NCBI RefSeq assembly: GCF_020532675.1
Contig: NZ_JAJAVE010000001.1
Span: forward strand, 930,001 to 994,000
Length of the DNA stretch: 64,000 bases
Reading direction: 5' to 3'
Origin: Methylobacillus gramineus
GTDB lineage: Bacteria > Pseudomonadota > Gammaproteobacteria > Burkholderiales > Methylophilaceae
Below, one piece after another: positions 51,927 through 61,736 of this stretch; positions within the stretch are counted from its first letter, which is position 1, and each line of letters begins with the position of its first letter. The notes under the pieces are model-generated. The model was not told the origin of the DNA and ran no database searches. It saw only the letters and a program-made list of their open reading frames with translations. The translations under genes and the position numbers were made by a program.

Positions 51927-53582
51927 TCAGCGCAACAATGATTGCGCATTACTGGCGTGTATTTCATCCAGTATCACTGTAATGCCAGCCGTGTTAATAC
52001 CAAGCATCTTGAGTAAAGGATCAAGCACCGTAGTCGTGACCGCCGTCAACAAGGGCAACACCAATCCCTTGACGACTTTATCGAGAACTCCCCCCAGATC
52101 CAAGCCCAATAGCTTGGTTTGCACATGCCCTTCAGTAGCAAATCCTGAAAGACTTTGCCCCACCCCGCTATAACTGTTCATTGTGCTAGGTAGATGAGAT
52201 AACACTGGATGATCCACATTAAAGGTCATAGAGCTAGGGGCAGGTTGTGTCAGGGGTACATTCAGGCCAATTTCTGCGAGTGGAATCAGGCCAAGAAGTA
52301 GTGTGATCGAGCTTGGGCCATTGCCTGCACTATTGGTTAACCGCAATGCAGCCAATCCTGGATAAGCATCAATACCCACCTGGGTTTTACCATTCGTCAG
52401 TGTCCTGATTTCCCTTAACTCTGCTCGCCCTGGTGCCACATCAAACCTCAGCACTAAATCTACTTTCGCAAGTCCCAGCACATTGGCTTGAACACTGGTC
52501 TCTGTCCGCACCTGTGCTGTTCTTGCCACAGTACATGCTGTTCCAGCTGCCACAGTTGGAGGTCCAATCACAATTTGGGGTAACTGGATTACCTGAACAT
52601 TGGTCGAAATATTCGCAATGCCAAGCAAGGAGATACCTAGCGGCAACTGAATAAAATTATTGCCATTGGCCAGCATGACGGCTGTATTGATCAGTGAAAG
52701 TAAACTCATGCTGGTAGCAGCAACAGAGTTCAAGTCTGGATTACTGACCTTGATCACATTGCCAAGGTTGATCTTGGTTTGATTCACTGCAGCGGTGGCC
52801 AATGTGGTGACGGCAGCCAACACCTGCGGATTGGCACTACTTCCTTGCTGGGTGACTGCCACCTTGATTAAATTTAAAACCTGGTTAATACCGAGTGATG
52901 TATCGAGCAGCTTGGAGACGGAACCAATAGTGGGATCGGCTTTGACCAGATCCATCAATTTGATATTGCTGTTAGCCAGCCCTTGATAGGATGCCAGGCT
53001 GAGATTGATATTGGTGCCCAATACCCGGCCCAGTAGGGAATTAAGCAGCGCCGAGTCAGAGGTATTGAGGCTCACCAATGTAGAACCCACATGAAAAGAG
53101 GCCCAGGGAGTACGAATTGCACCCACGGCTTCAGCCCGCAAGAGCACCTGCTGATTGTAAATACCACCCGCAAACAGGCTGGCTGGCACTTGCTGGGTCG
53201 CAACCACATGTACTGCACGGCGCTCACTGCCAGCAGTAAATACACGTAAGCCATTATTGCCGGTTTGATAGCTTCCCAGCTCTATTCTATTCGGGGCTTG
53301 GGCCAAATTTCCTTTATAGCCATTGGCTACGGCTGTATTTTGCGCGGCAGTATGCACCAGCGTTTGTATGTTCTGATTGTTTTGTAAACACCCGCCAACC
53401 TGACGCCCGGCTTCAATCGCCGCCATATCGGCCACATGCTGCAAGTGCCGTTTCAGCATCCACAAGCGGCCACTGTCAACCACCAAGGCCGTAAACAACA
53501 CGGCCAGCATGAGTATGATCACGCCAAACAGGCCGATAGCACCCCGCTGATTATGTCTTGAGACAAACAGAAGGTGGTTCAT
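51927..53582 (-). CDS. TadG-like pilus-associated protein
   Basis: The N-terminal 65 residues are the TadE/G-like motif: RGAIGLFGVIILMLAVLFTA as the single membrane helix, then DMAAIEAGRQVGGC. The remaining 480 residues are predicted extracytoplasmic, Asn/Leu/Ser/Thr-rich and beta-rich (VQANVLGLAKVDLVLRF), with one disulfide-type Cys pair possible. Such proteins are minor Tad pilus or surface components. It is the last gene of the tad operon and overlaps the preceding stop by 4 bp. It is convergent with gdx, 10 bp apart. Confidence 0.82.
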   Translation of the reverse strand: MNHLLFVSRHNQRGAIGLFGVIILMLAVLFTALVVDSGRLWMLKRHLQHVADMAAIEAGRQVGGCLQNNQNIQTLVHTAAQNTAVANGYKGNLAQAPNRIELGSYQTGNNGLRVFTAGSERRAVHVVATQQVPASLFAGGIYNQQVLLRAEAVGAIRTPWASFHVGSTLVSLNTSDSALLNSLLGRVLGTNINLSLASYQGLANSNIKLMDLVKADPTIGSVSKLLDTSLGINQVLNLIKVAVTQQGSSANPQVLAAVTTLATAAVNQTKINLGNVIKVSNPDLNSVAATSMSLLSLINTAVMLANGNNFIQLPLGISLLGIANISTNVQVIQLPQIVIGPPTVAAGTACTVARTAQVRTETSVQANVLGLAKVDLVLRFDVAPGRAELREIRTLTNGKTQVGIDAYPGLAALRLTNSAGNGPSSITLLLGLIPLAEIGLNVPLTQPAPSSMTFNVDHPVLSHLPSTMNSYSGVGQSLSGFATEGHVQTKLLGLDLGGVLDKVVKGLVLPLLTAVTTTVLDPLLKMLGINTAGITVILDEIHASNAQSLLR

Positions 53583-53860
53583 TGCCGCGTATTGTTAAAT
53601 TGGCCTGGGTCAAAGCGCTCGGGAATCGGGCGGGTGAAACTATCCAGGTAGCGCTTGTGTATATTGTCCATCGCCGGGCCAGACAACGTTTGCTTATTGG
53701 GAGATGCCTGCTCACCCTCGCGCTGCAATGCAAGCCAGGACTCGGTTTGCGTCAATGGGCTTACCTGCTGCGGGGTGGCTTGTTCAGCCGCCATGACTGA
53801 TGAACTACTCAATATGGTAAGGCAATAGACACTGGCGATATACATCGATGTTTTACTCAT
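53579..53860 (-). CDS. DUF3613-like secreted protein of the tad locus
   Basis: A 93-residue protein from ATG 53860 (within ATGA overlap of tadD) with signal peptide MSKTSMYIASVYCLTILSSS. The mature region has LTQTESWLALQREGEQASPN and HKRYLDSFTRPIPERF, as in DUF3613 proteins found in tad operons. Function unknown; probably periplasmic. The longer frame to 53920 would overlap tadD and is rejected. Confidence 0.75.
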   Translation of the reverse strand: MSKTSMYIASVYCLTILSSSSVMAAEQATPQQVSPLTQTESWLALQREGEQASPNKQTLSGPAMDNIHKRYLDSFTRPIPERFDPGQFNNTRQ

Positions 53861-54615
53861 TGAACAACCTCCAGCCTGGGACTTAAAATACCGGTACAAA
53901 TCTGCGTATTGCCATAGCACCCACCGAGAGAGAATTGTTGACGCTGACTATCCTTGAAAGCTGGCATACCACTTTCATCCCGTATGCTTTGCAGGCTAGC
54001 ATCGCTGATATTGAAATCCCGGGCTATCTGGCTGGCCTTCTCGTCCTGCCCCATCTTGTACATGAGCATGATGAGATTATGGATAGCCAGGCGATTATTA
54101 CCATCAAGCTCAATTGCTGTCAGCAGCTCACTCAAGGCGGTCTGTGTGTCACCAAACCTCATCAATGCATAGCCGTAATCACCGCGGACACGGCTGTCCA
54201 CAGGCAACAAATTGCTGGCAGAACGCAGATAACTGGTCGCCGCCTCATGCTGCTCCTGCATTTCAGCCAATAGTCCCAACCCCTGATAAGCCAGCCCGCT
54301 CATGCAGGTGGAAGTCAATTGATGATAAAGCTCACTGGCAGGCTGGAACTGCCCGGTCTGGCGCAGTGCATGGGCGCGATAAAGCTTGGCTGGCGGTGAG
54401 TCAATTTTGGCCGCATCTAGAAATGCCAGCGCGGCATATGCCTTTCCCTCCGCCAGCACGCGGCCTATCATTTCAAGTTGTGTCTTGTCTTCCTGCGTTA
54501 CCTGCTCACAGGCTGGCGGCCCAGCCTTTGCCTGCTTGGCATCGGCCAGCGCAGCCCATGCGGGCAATAGCAGGCTGATACACAATACACACTGACTCCA
54601 TCTGGCTTTATTCAT
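53857..54615 (-). CDS. tadD: TadD-like TPR lipoprotein/secreted protein
   Basis: A signal peptide (VLCISLLLPAWAALADA) precedes a helical repeat domain. TPR-type segments are visible: AYAALAFLDAAKIDSPPAKL, FQPASELYHQLTSTCMSGLA, EAATSYLRSASNLLPVDSRV, RFGDTQTALSELLTAIELDG. Its position after tadC and before the TadG-like gene matches TadD, which helps pilus assembly at the outer membrane. No lipobox Cys is obvious, so it is probably periplasmic. Confidence 0.85.
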   Translation of the reverse strand: MNKARWSQCVLCISLLLPAWAALADAKQAKAGPPACEQVTQEDKTQLEMIGRVLAEGKAYAALAFLDAAKIDSPPAKLYRAHALRQTGQFQPASELYHQLTSTCMSGLAYQGLGLLAEMQEQHEAATSYLRSASNLLPVDSRVRGDYGYALMRFGDTQTALSELLTAIELDGNNRLAIHNLIMLMYKMGQDEKASQIARDFNISDASLQSIRDESGMPAFKDSQRQQFSLGGCYGNTQICTGILSPRLEVVQ

Positions 54616-54618
54616 AGC

Positions 54619-55521
54619 CTACCCCTGTGCACTCAATGCCTTGCCCAGGCCGATAAAGCCAGGGCCGGCGATAAAAATCATCAATGCCGGAAACATGAAC
54701 AGCATCATCACTATTGTCATCTTGGCCGAGAGTTTGCTGACATATTCACGCAACTCGGAGAACTGCCGCTCCTCCACCAGTGCAGCATATTTCATGATGG
54801 AGTCACGCACGTTACCGCCCTGCTGCGCCACCTGCCGCAACATGGCAATTGCTTCGGTCAACTCGGAAATATCCAGCATATGCGTCATGCCCAATAAAGC
54901 CTCACTTCTATCCTGCCCGGTGCTAATGCGCGCCAGTACACGATGCAACTCCTGCGCAAGCTCGGGCATGATGTCATCTGCCTGCTCCACCATGATGCGC
55001 AGCGCATGTTCCATTGACAGGCCGGAATCAAACAACATGACCAGCAAGTGCAGGAAGGTACTGATCTCCTTACGAATCAGCTTGCGTCGACGCGCTGCCA
55101 ACCAGCGCAAGACATTGCGGATCGCAATATAAAATAGCGCAAAGCCAAACAAGGCAAATACCACACCCTCGGCTATTTCTTTACCCTGCACTATCATCAC
55201 CAGCAACACCGCACCTGCGGTGATGGCTGGCCCCAGCCTGATCATGGCATTGAAGACAATCCTCGCCCTGCCCTTGAACCCGGCCTGGACCAGAAGCTTG
55301 AGAATATCCATATCCTTACTGGAAGGCATAAGGGAAAGACGATCAATGAATTGTTCAATCCCACGCTTGGGAGACGGCAGATGGAGACGTTTTTTGCGCC
55401 CGAATATGGCATCAAAACGTCCCTGCGCATCCTGTCTGCCATTCAGTGAAAACTCAGCAAATATCAGTAGCAGGCCTCCTGCCAGCAAAATAATCACACT
55501 CACAGCAATCCAGATATTCAT
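54619..55521 (-). CDS. tadC: Tad pilus inner-membrane protein TadC
   Basis: This GspF-type membrane protein of 300 residues has an N-terminal helix (MNIWIAVSVIILLAGGLLLI), central helices and the domain KEISTFLHLLVMLFDSGLSM with LTEAIAMLRQVAQQGGNVRD. It forms the pilus assembly platform with TadB. It starts 2 bp after tadB. Confidence 0.92.
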   Translation of the reverse strand: MNIWIAVSVIILLAGGLLLIFAEFSLNGRQDAQGRFDAIFGRKKRLHLPSPKRGIEQFIDRLSLMPSSKDMDILKLLVQAGFKGRARIVFNAMIRLGPAITAGAVLLVMIVQGKEIAEGVVFALFGFALFYIAIRNVLRWLAARRRKLIRKEISTFLHLLVMLFDSGLSMEHALRIMVEQADDIMPELAQELHRVLARISTGQDRSEALLGMTHMLDISELTEAIAMLRQVAQQGGNVRDSIMKYAALVEERQFSELREYVSKLSAKMTIVMMLFMFPALMIFIAGPGFIGLGKALSAQG

Positions 55522-55523
55522 GG

Positions 55524-56435
55524 TTATATGCTCTTCATCATGCGCCAGAAAATGAGGATGCCTATCCCCTGCATCGCCAGCGCCACTTTGAATATCAAAG
55601 CACCCGTATCATCGTCCAGCATCATGTCGATATACCCTGGATTGCCGATATACATATAGGCCACGATAAGCAGTGGCACCAGGGACAAGACCCATGCAGT
55701 AACCTTGGTCTCTCCCGTCATGGCGGCCAACTCACGCTCAGCCTGTTCGCGCTGCCGTATCATGTGCACTACGCTCTTCAAGAGCTCTTGTGGCGAGCTA
55801 CCATAATTACTGCTGATGCGGACCGCCAATGCGATCAGACCAAGTTCCTTGATGCCATGCAAATCGGCTGCCCTCTGCACCGCCTCAGCAAAGCTCACCC
55901 CCAGATCAGTCGCTCGCGTTACCCTGTCCAGCACTGAACGCAGCGGCATATCGATGTCTTCACTCACAATACGCACCGCACCTTCCAGGCTTCTCCCTGC
56001 TGAAAGCGCGCGCGATACCTGGTCTATAAACAAGGGGATTTGCGATACGATCACCCGGCGACGGCGACGCAAGCGCATATATGGCACCACCACCAGCAAG
56101 GTGAAGCCTGTCAGTGATGTCAGCACTACAGACTGCCAAAACAGGAAGTGCAGGCTCGTCAATATAAACACCATCAGTATCAGGCCTGCGAGGACTGCCA
56201 GATGCCACGGGGCAAGCTCGAAACCCAGCATGACAGAAATGCGCAACTCCAGCCTCTCAAGCCAGGTTTCACCTTGACCCAGCAAATGCTGGTCCCGCAG
56301 ACCAAAATGAGGCAGCGCCTGCTCAAAATTGTGTCGCACCTTGTCGTGCGTCAGTTTCTGCTTGCTCGCAGACCACAGTAGCACCGCGAGCACCAGGAGC
56401 ATGAGGCAGAACGAGAAGATGAGCCATGTATTCAT
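55524..56435 (-). CDS. tadB: Tad pilus inner-membrane protein TadB
   Basis: A GspF-type platform protein, 303 residues, with two N-terminal helices around 1-20 and 80-120, the GspF segment SQIPLFIDQVSRALSAGRSL near 140, GVSFAEAVQRAADLHGIKEL, and C-terminal helices. It is placed between tadA and tadC as expected. Confidence 0.93.
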   Translation of the reverse strand: MNTWLIFSFCLMLLVLAVLLWSASKQKLTHDKVRHNFEQALPHFGLRDQHLLGQGETWLERLELRISVMLGFELAPWHLAVLAGLILMVFILTSLHFLFWQSVVLTSLTGFTLLVVVPYMRLRRRRRVIVSQIPLFIDQVSRALSAGRSLEGAVRIVSEDIDMPLRSVLDRVTRATDLGVSFAEAVQRAADLHGIKELGLIALAVRISSNYGSSPQELLKSVVHMIRQREQAERELAAMTGETKVTAWVLSLVPLLIVAYMYIGNPGYIDMMLDDDTGALIFKVALAMQGIGILIFWRMMKSI

Positions 56436-56444
56436 CGTTGATTC

Positions 56445-57698
56445 CTAGCTACAGGCCAGTGCATCACGTAACTTGGGATTATTGGGAGTCACTGCCTGAC
56501 TGAAAAACTTGTCCATGTCAGCGTTGTAGCTAAACAACTCATTGGTCACAAACTGGTCGTCACGGATACCGACAACCTCCACCACAGAAGTCACACGCCG
56601 TTTACCATCAGGCATGCGGGTAACCTGGATAATCAGCTCTATGGCAGCAGCGATCATTTTGCGCATGGTCACTTCCGCCCCCTGAAAACCAGCCAGACCT
56701 GCCAGGGTTTCAAGACGCAACAAGGCATCATTCGGGTTATTGGCATGCACCGTACTCATGCAGCCTTCATGGCCGGTATTCATTGCCTGCAGCATGTCCA
56801 TCACCTCCTTGCTGCGCACCTCACCGAGAATAATGCGGTCTGGGCGCATACGCAGCGCATTGCGCACCAGATCATGGGCAGATATCTCACCCATGCCATC
56901 CAGATTCTGCGGGCGTGTTTCGAGGCGCACCACATGGTCATGTGCCAACCTCAACTCGGCCGCATCCTCTATCGTGACAATACGTTCACCCACCGGGATG
57001 GAACGACTCATAAAATTCAGCATGGTGGTCTTGCCTGCCCCTGTACCCCCACTGATGATGGTATTGACCCGACGCTCAGTAGCATTCGTGAGAAAACTCA
57101 ACATCTGCGAATTCAGGGTACCGTATGCCAGTAAATCGCTCCCCAGAATGGGAGACTTGCGAAATTTACGGATGGACATGCAAGGGCCATTCAGTGCCAG
57201 TGGCGGAATAATCACATTGAGCCGGCTACCATCTGGCAGGCGCGCATCCACTGTCGGGCTGGCTTCATCCACACGTCGCCCCAATGGAGACAGGATACGG
57301 CGTATCACGCGTAGCACATGGTCGTTGTCAATAAAGCGTAACTGAGTTTTCTCCAGCTTGCCCTTGCGCTCGACAAAAATATCCTTGGCACCATTGACCA
57401 GTATGTCGTTGATACTGTCATCCTTGATCAAGGCTTCTAGCGGGCCAAAACCGGCCAGCTCATCCACCATGTCTTCTGTCAACTGTTTGAGATCATAGGC
57501 GCTTACCACCAGCTGTTTATCGGCAACGTAGCGATACACCTTGCTGTTGATATAGGTGAACATCTGCTGCTTGGACATACCCAGCAAGTCGGTCCTGTCC
57601 TGCTCGATCTCGGCAATCAGGTAGCCATGCAGCAATAGCTTGGTATCCTGCGATTTTTCCGCAGTCTTGAGATCGTACTGATACTCAGAGATTCTCAT
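56445..57698 (-). CDS. tadA: Tad pilus assembly ATPase TadA/CpaF
   Basis: This secretion ATPase powers Flp pilus assembly. Its N-terminal domain is followed by FGPLEALIKDDSINDILVNG, Walker A SGGTGAGKTTMLNFM near 220, the Asp and His boxes TIEDAAELRLAHDHVVRLET and RPDRIILGEVRSKEVMDMLQ, and TGHEGCMSTVHANNPNDAL. The length of 417 is typical of CpaF-type TadA. Confidence 0.96.
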   Translation of the reverse strand: MRISEYQYDLKTAEKSQDTKLLLHGYLIAEIEQDRTDLLGMSKQQMFTYINSKVYRYVADKQLVVSAYDLKQLTEDMVDELAGFGPLEALIKDDSINDILVNGAKDIFVERKGKLEKTQLRFIDNDHVLRVIRRILSPLGRRVDEASPTVDARLPDGSRLNVIIPPLALNGPCMSIRKFRKSPILGSDLLAYGTLNSQMLSFLTNATERRVNTIISGGTGAGKTTMLNFMSRSIPVGERIVTIEDAAELRLAHDHVVRLETRPQNLDGMGEISAHDLVRNALRMRPDRIILGEVRSKEVMDMLQAMNTGHEGCMSTVHANNPNDALLRLETLAGLAGFQGAEVTMRKMIAAAIELIIQVTRMPDGKRRVTSVVEVVGIRDDQFVTNELFSYNADMDKFFSQAVTPNNPKLRDALACS

Positions 57699-57707
57699 GA
57701 TCGCCCG

Positions 57708-58940
57708 CTACCGTCTGGAAAAATTCAATTCAGCCAACAGGCGCTGCACATTTGCCATTAGGCCGGACTTAGATGGAGGCTCCCGGCTTTCCATCACTAC
57801 TTGCACCAGCTCACGTACTTTGGTGGCGTAGAGGCTCTTGGGATTTTGCTCGAAAATACTGTCTCCGGTATTGACCGAGGCTAGCCTGACCATGCCAGCG
57901 GGAGGCAGCAGACAAAGCACAGGTAAATCAAAGGAACTGGCAATGCTGTTGGCATCCGGCATCATGCGGCCCAGATAATGATCCAGCACCAATCCTGTGT
58001 TCTGCAATTCCAGTTTTTGCGCGCGCAACGCTTTCAGTAATTCGTAATTTCGTTTGCAACTTGGCACACTCTGTTCGGCAACCAGGATGGTACGGTCCAC
58101 CGTCGAAAGCAAAATCTGCAGGAAATCCACCCGCGTCACACCACCCAGGTTGATGACAATCTGCGAGAAGCTCTTGCGCAAGGTGCGCAGCACTGTGTAG
58201 ATATCGGCGGGAGAGATGCGGAAGTCATCTTCGGGATCTTCCGGCATGGACAACACCGTCAGACCAGACTTATGCCTGGCAAAACCGGTGTCGATCAGGG
58301 TGGCATCAATACGTGCCAGGTTAGTCATCACATCAACAAAACTGTATTTCGCTGTCACCCCCATGAATAACAGACTGTCAGCGTGAGGCGTACCCAGATC
58401 GACCAGCAGTGTGGGTTCCCTTTCCTGCAATGCCTGGGCAAGATGGATGGCCAACATCACGGAGTCCGTACCGGGACGTGCGTTGATAATGGCGGTAATC
58501 TTTCCCGTGGCCTGCTGTGGAATAGCATATTCGCGCCTGATCAGGCTGTAACGACCCAATACCGACAGCAGCTCATTCTCCTTACTGCCGACGCGCATGA
58601 AATCACGGGCGCCAGCCCGCATGATCGTCAATAGCAACTGTTCGTCGGCAGTATCCGCCAACGCCAGCACAGGCAGATCTGGCCTGGTGGCACTGATTTC
58701 CTCAATGAAGGCCACTTCCTGCAGAAAGGCAGGCGACAACACCACCTCCTGGCGAAAATCCTGAGAGCGCATATGCAGCAGTACTGCATTGATATTGACT
58801 GCTTCCACCAGTTGCAACACCTTGGGGATATTCTGCTCCTCCACAAAGATGAACTTGCTGGCATGATCGGATATCCCCTTCAGCCAGCGTATGCACTCAT
58901 CGCCATTGCTTACTACGATGTAATTTCTGCTATCTGGCAT
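57708..58940 (-). CDS. tadZ: Pilus localisation ATPase TadZ/CpaE
   Basis: The protein has an N-terminal receiver-like domain (about 1-130, FLQEVAFIEEISATRPDLPV) and a C-terminal MinD/ParA-like fold. The P-loop is degenerate: NARPGTDSVMLAIHLAQAL replaces the usual KGGxGKT, as is common in TadZ proteins. It helps place the pilus machine at the pole. Its start overlaps the secretin stop by one base. Confidence 0.87.
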   Translation of the reverse strand: MPDSRNYIVVSNGDECIRWLKGISDHASKFIFVEEQNIPKVLQLVEAVNINAVLLHMRSQDFRQEVVLSPAFLQEVAFIEEISATRPDLPVLALADTADEQLLLTIMRAGARDFMRVGSKENELLSVLGRYSLIRREYAIPQQATGKITAIINARPGTDSVMLAIHLAQALQEREPTLLVDLGTPHADSLLFMGVTAKYSFVDVMTNLARIDATLIDTGFARHKSGLTVLSMPEDPEDDFRISPADIYTVLRTLRKSFSQIVINLGGVTRVDFLQILLSTVDRTILVAEQSVPSCKRNYELLKALRAQKLELQNTGLVLDHYLGRMMPDANSIASSFDLPVLCLLPPAGMVRLASVNTGDSIFEQNPKSLYATKVRELVQVVMESREPPSKSGLMANVQRLLAELNFSRR

Positions 58941-60310
58941 TATCGTGACATCCCTGTTGAACTGGATTTGGGATAAGCCTCGCGCGACAGGAAAAACTCG
59001 CTGAAGGAAGGCTTGTAATCCTTGAGTTCCTTGCCTGGCAACTCAGGTAAGGCAGCATTGCGCGCAATGGGTCGCACCAATCTCGGCGTCACCACCATCA
59101 ACAACTCCTTGTCCTCCCGGTCAAAACGCTTGGAACTGAAAAATGCACCGATAATCGGGATATTGCCTAGCCAGGGCATTTTGTCGATATTGTTGACCGT
59201 ATTACGACTGACCATGCCGCTGATCACAAAACTCTCACCATTACCTAATGACACGCTGGTTTCAGTACGTCGTACCTTGAGGCCTGGCACTGATACACCC
59301 CCCGTTTGCACGGCATTGGCAAAGTCCAGCTCACTCACCTCAGGAGCGACTTTCAGAAATATCCGCTCCCCACTGAGTATGGTGGGCGTCAACATCAGCC
59401 TGACGCCGTACTCCTTGTAGCGTATGGTGATCGCGCTATCTGAACCACCGCCGGTACGAATCGGCACTGGGAATTCGCCACCAGCCAAGAAAGTAGCCGT
59501 CTGGCCAGAAATTGCGGACAAAGAAGGCTCAGCCAGGGTATAAGCAAACCCATTGGTTTCAAGGACGCTGATGGTGCCCAGCAAACCGGAACCATGATTG
59601 CCCAATACCAGATTGAACGCATTCAATACCGGTAAAAACCCAGAACCACTTGAAAAGTTAAAACCACTATCAGTATTTTCCACGCCAGATAAGGTACCGG
59701 GTGGGGATACCACCCCAAATCCCTCGTGGCTTCGGCTATTGCGCCCCATCAGAAAACCAAAGCGCATCGCATTCTGCCGACTGACCTCCACCACTTTGAT
59801 ATCAATCTGCACGTGGCTATCAAAGCCACTGCTGGACACATCCAGTACGCCCTTGCGATCTTTTTGCAAGGATTCCACCGCACGCGCATGCTCCTCCAGC
59901 GATTTCGCCTCGCCGACCAGTGCCAGCCCATTGCCTGCAGCCTCCACTTGCAGGTCACCTGCCTGGGCAGCATTCAAACCCTGCGCCTCTACTGCGGATG
60001 ATGGTGCAACGGTAATGTGCAACACGCGCCCCGGTTGCGTGGTATTGCCATCCCACAGGCTGATTTCGGTAGCACCAACCGCTTTCGGGATCATCATCAA
60101 GGTCTTGGGGTTGATCAGCGTCACGGCCACCACCTCAGGATTAACCACCGCCACGCGTTGCAAGACCACGGGATGCTCATAGAGCTTTTGCTGGCCCAGA
60201 CTTAGATTGATCTCTTCAGCACATGCGCCCTGCCCCAGCAGGCACAAACTCATCCCGAACAGCCAGGAAAAATGGCCAATGCCCCGCTCCCTCAAGTTAA
60301 ACGCTGTCAT
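58940..60310 (-). CDS. rcpA: Tad secretin RcpA/CpaC
   Basis: This outer-membrane secretin through which the Flp pilus exits has a signal peptide (FSWLFGMSLCLLGQGACA), an N-terminal pilus-assembly domain (NLSLGQQKLYEHPVVLQRVA), a BON-like region and the secretin domain from about 240: LSAISGQTATFLAGGEFPVP, VRLMLTPTILSGERIFLKV and a terminal MVTPRLVRPI. Length 456 is typical of CpaC. Confidence 0.94.
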   Translation of the reverse strand: MTAFNLRERGIGHFSWLFGMSLCLLGQGACAEEINLSLGQQKLYEHPVVLQRVAVVNPEVVAVTLINPKTLMMIPKAVGATEISLWDGNTTQPGRVLHITVAPSSAVEAQGLNAAQAGDLQVEAAGNGLALVGEAKSLEEHARAVESLQKDRKGVLDVSSSGFDSHVQIDIKVVEVSRQNAMRFGFLMGRNSRSHEGFGVVSPPGTLSGVENTDSGFNFSSGSGFLPVLNAFNLVLGNHGSGLLGTISVLETNGFAYTLAEPSLSAISGQTATFLAGGEFPVPIRTGGGSDSAITIRYKEYGVRLMLTPTILSGERIFLKVAPEVSELDFANAVQTGGVSVPGLKVRRTETSVSLGNGESFVISGMVSRNTVNNIDKMPWLGNIPIIGAFFSSKRFDREDKELLMVVTPRLVRPIARNAALPELPGKELKDYKPSFSEFFLSREAYPKSSSTGMSR

Positions 60311-61213
60311 TTATTGTCCTTTGAAGCTGACAGTTTCGGTCTTTTCACCCGCATGAATAATGACACTGGTGACAGTTCCCTTCGCCGGAGCTGCCAATTG
60401 GCGGACCGGCCTGGGCAATTCGGTTGTTACCGCTGCTGGCTTGCCTGTTGAAAGCTCAGACAATCGTACAAAATCACTCGCAATACCGGATTTTTCCAAG
60501 GCAGCACCACGTAGAGACAAGCGCAAGGTACCGCCACTGGATGCCAACATGAGGCGGGCAACATCTTCTTCCTTGACGGCAAGTACAGCAGAGTGACCAC
60601 TCATTGCCTGTGCCTTGCCCGTATTACTATTACCAGCAATCAAGGGCGTGGCGGCCGGGGGAGCGTTTGAGGAGGCTGGGTCACTCTGCTGCAAGGTCTC
60701 ACCGTAACTGATGACCCGTACATCCTTGAGGATGGATTGGGCTGAACTGTCCGTGGACAAACCATTACTGGTATTGAGGTAGACCAGCACATCAACATGA
60801 TCGCCTGGCTCGACAAAGCCACCGACACCGATCACTTCGTCAACCTTGATGGCGACTCCGCGTTCACCAGGCTTGAGTAGCTGGGCAGCTTCACCGCGCC
60901 TGGGAAAATGACTGGGCAACAGCAGACTGCCTTTACTGATGTCAGTGCCTACTGTACGTCCAATCAAATCTGCGGTGGATTGATAGGCCAGAGGCGTTTG
61001 CGTCTCGCTGTCTGCCAAGGTCAAGTCTTCAGGCTTCAATGCATGCCCGGCAGGAATATCCTGACTTGCCACCACTTGTGCATACTTCGCCACTGACAGT
61101 GTGGCAGGAGCGACTGCATCAGGCTGCTGGCTCACCCTGACACCATACCAGCCCAACAACACTGCCCCGATTAGCAAAAAAACTGCTGTGATTCTTAATG
61201 CATTTCCGCTCAT
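60311..61213 (-). CDS. rcpC: Tad pilus assembly protein RcpC/CpaB
   Basis: The N-terminal membrane anchor (RITAVFLLIGAVLLGWYGV) is followed by an SAF domain (AQVVASQDIPAGHALKPEDL) and the RcpC region GERGVAIKVDEVIGVGGFVE with PGDHVDVLV. It lies one base upstream of rcpA in the conserved cpaB-cpaC order. It supports secretin function in the periplasm. Confidence 0.93.
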   Translation of the reverse strand: MSGNALRITAVFLLIGAVLLGWYGVRVSQQPDAVAPATLSVAKYAQVVASQDIPAGHALKPEDLTLADSETQTPLAYQSTADLIGRTVGTDISKGSLLLPSHFPRRGEAAQLLKPGERGVAIKVDEVIGVGGFVEPGDHVDVLVYLNTSNGLSTDSSAQSILKDVRVISYGETLQQSDPASSNAPPAATPLIAGNSNTGKAQAMSGHSAVLAVKEEDVARLMLASSGGTLRLSLRGAALEKSGIASDFVRLSELSTGKPAAVTTELPRPVRQLAAPAKGTVTSVIIHAGEKTETVSFKGQ

Positions 61214-61256
61214 TTTTATTATGTCCCGCTCTTAGAAACCAGCTTAATCATCAGAA

Positions 61257-61736
61257 TCAGACAAGACTCACCCAGGCATTTCCTTGTAAATTAAGTGGCA
61301 TGGGCAACATGGGGCCATAGCCAGGAATATTCAGGATAGGAATCACCGGGTTAGTGTTGTAATTGAGGTACATCACCCTGACAGTGACCGCATTACCAGC
61401 AACCTCTACCACTACCTTGCTGTTATTGATACCGAGCACATGATCACGAATACGTTGCGGCATCCATGTCAAAGAACTGCTCACGGTACTTCTCACCCTG
61501 GAAGAAACGCCATTGTTGGCATAGAGTGCTGAGCTGCTATAGGCCATGGGGTCGACCGCGATTGCCGAACGCGCCCCTTCTGAGGCAGCAAATACAAAAG
61601 AGGACTGCAACAGGAACACGATGGAGTAAGTCACCAGAGCATAAAACAAGGTGAAGAACAGCATGAAGAGCATGGCAAACTCAATGGCCGCTGCCCCCGA
61701 TTGCTGGCGTTTATGTGCAAGATTCAGATTTGCCAT
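61257..61736 (-). CDS. tadE: TadE-like minor pseudopilin
   Basis: From ATG 61736 the 159-residue protein begins MANLNLAHKRQQSGAAAIEF and continues AMLFMLFFTLFYALV, the TadE prepilin-type helix with the Glu at position 5 after the Gly-Ala processing site. The extracytoplasmic part ends in a beta region. The open frame to 61955 overlaps the peptidase gene and is not used. It overlaps tadV by 13 bp. Confidence 0.88.
   Translation of the reverse strand: MANLNLAHKRQQSGAAAIEFAMLFMLFFTLFYALVTYSIVFLLQSSFVFAASEGARSAIAVDPMAYSSSALYANNGVSSRVRSTVSSSLTWMPQRIRDHVLGINNSKVVVEVAGNAVTVRVMYLNYNTNPVIPILNIPGYGPMLPMPLNLQGNAWVSLV

Noticed and set aside
56740-57345. 201-codon frame antisense to tadA
   Set aside because: Shadow of the ATPase gene; low-complexity basic/serine composition and no ribosome site.
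59598-60182. 194-codon frame antisense to the secretin gene
   Set aside because: Shadow frame; the secretin motifs on the minus strand are unambiguous.
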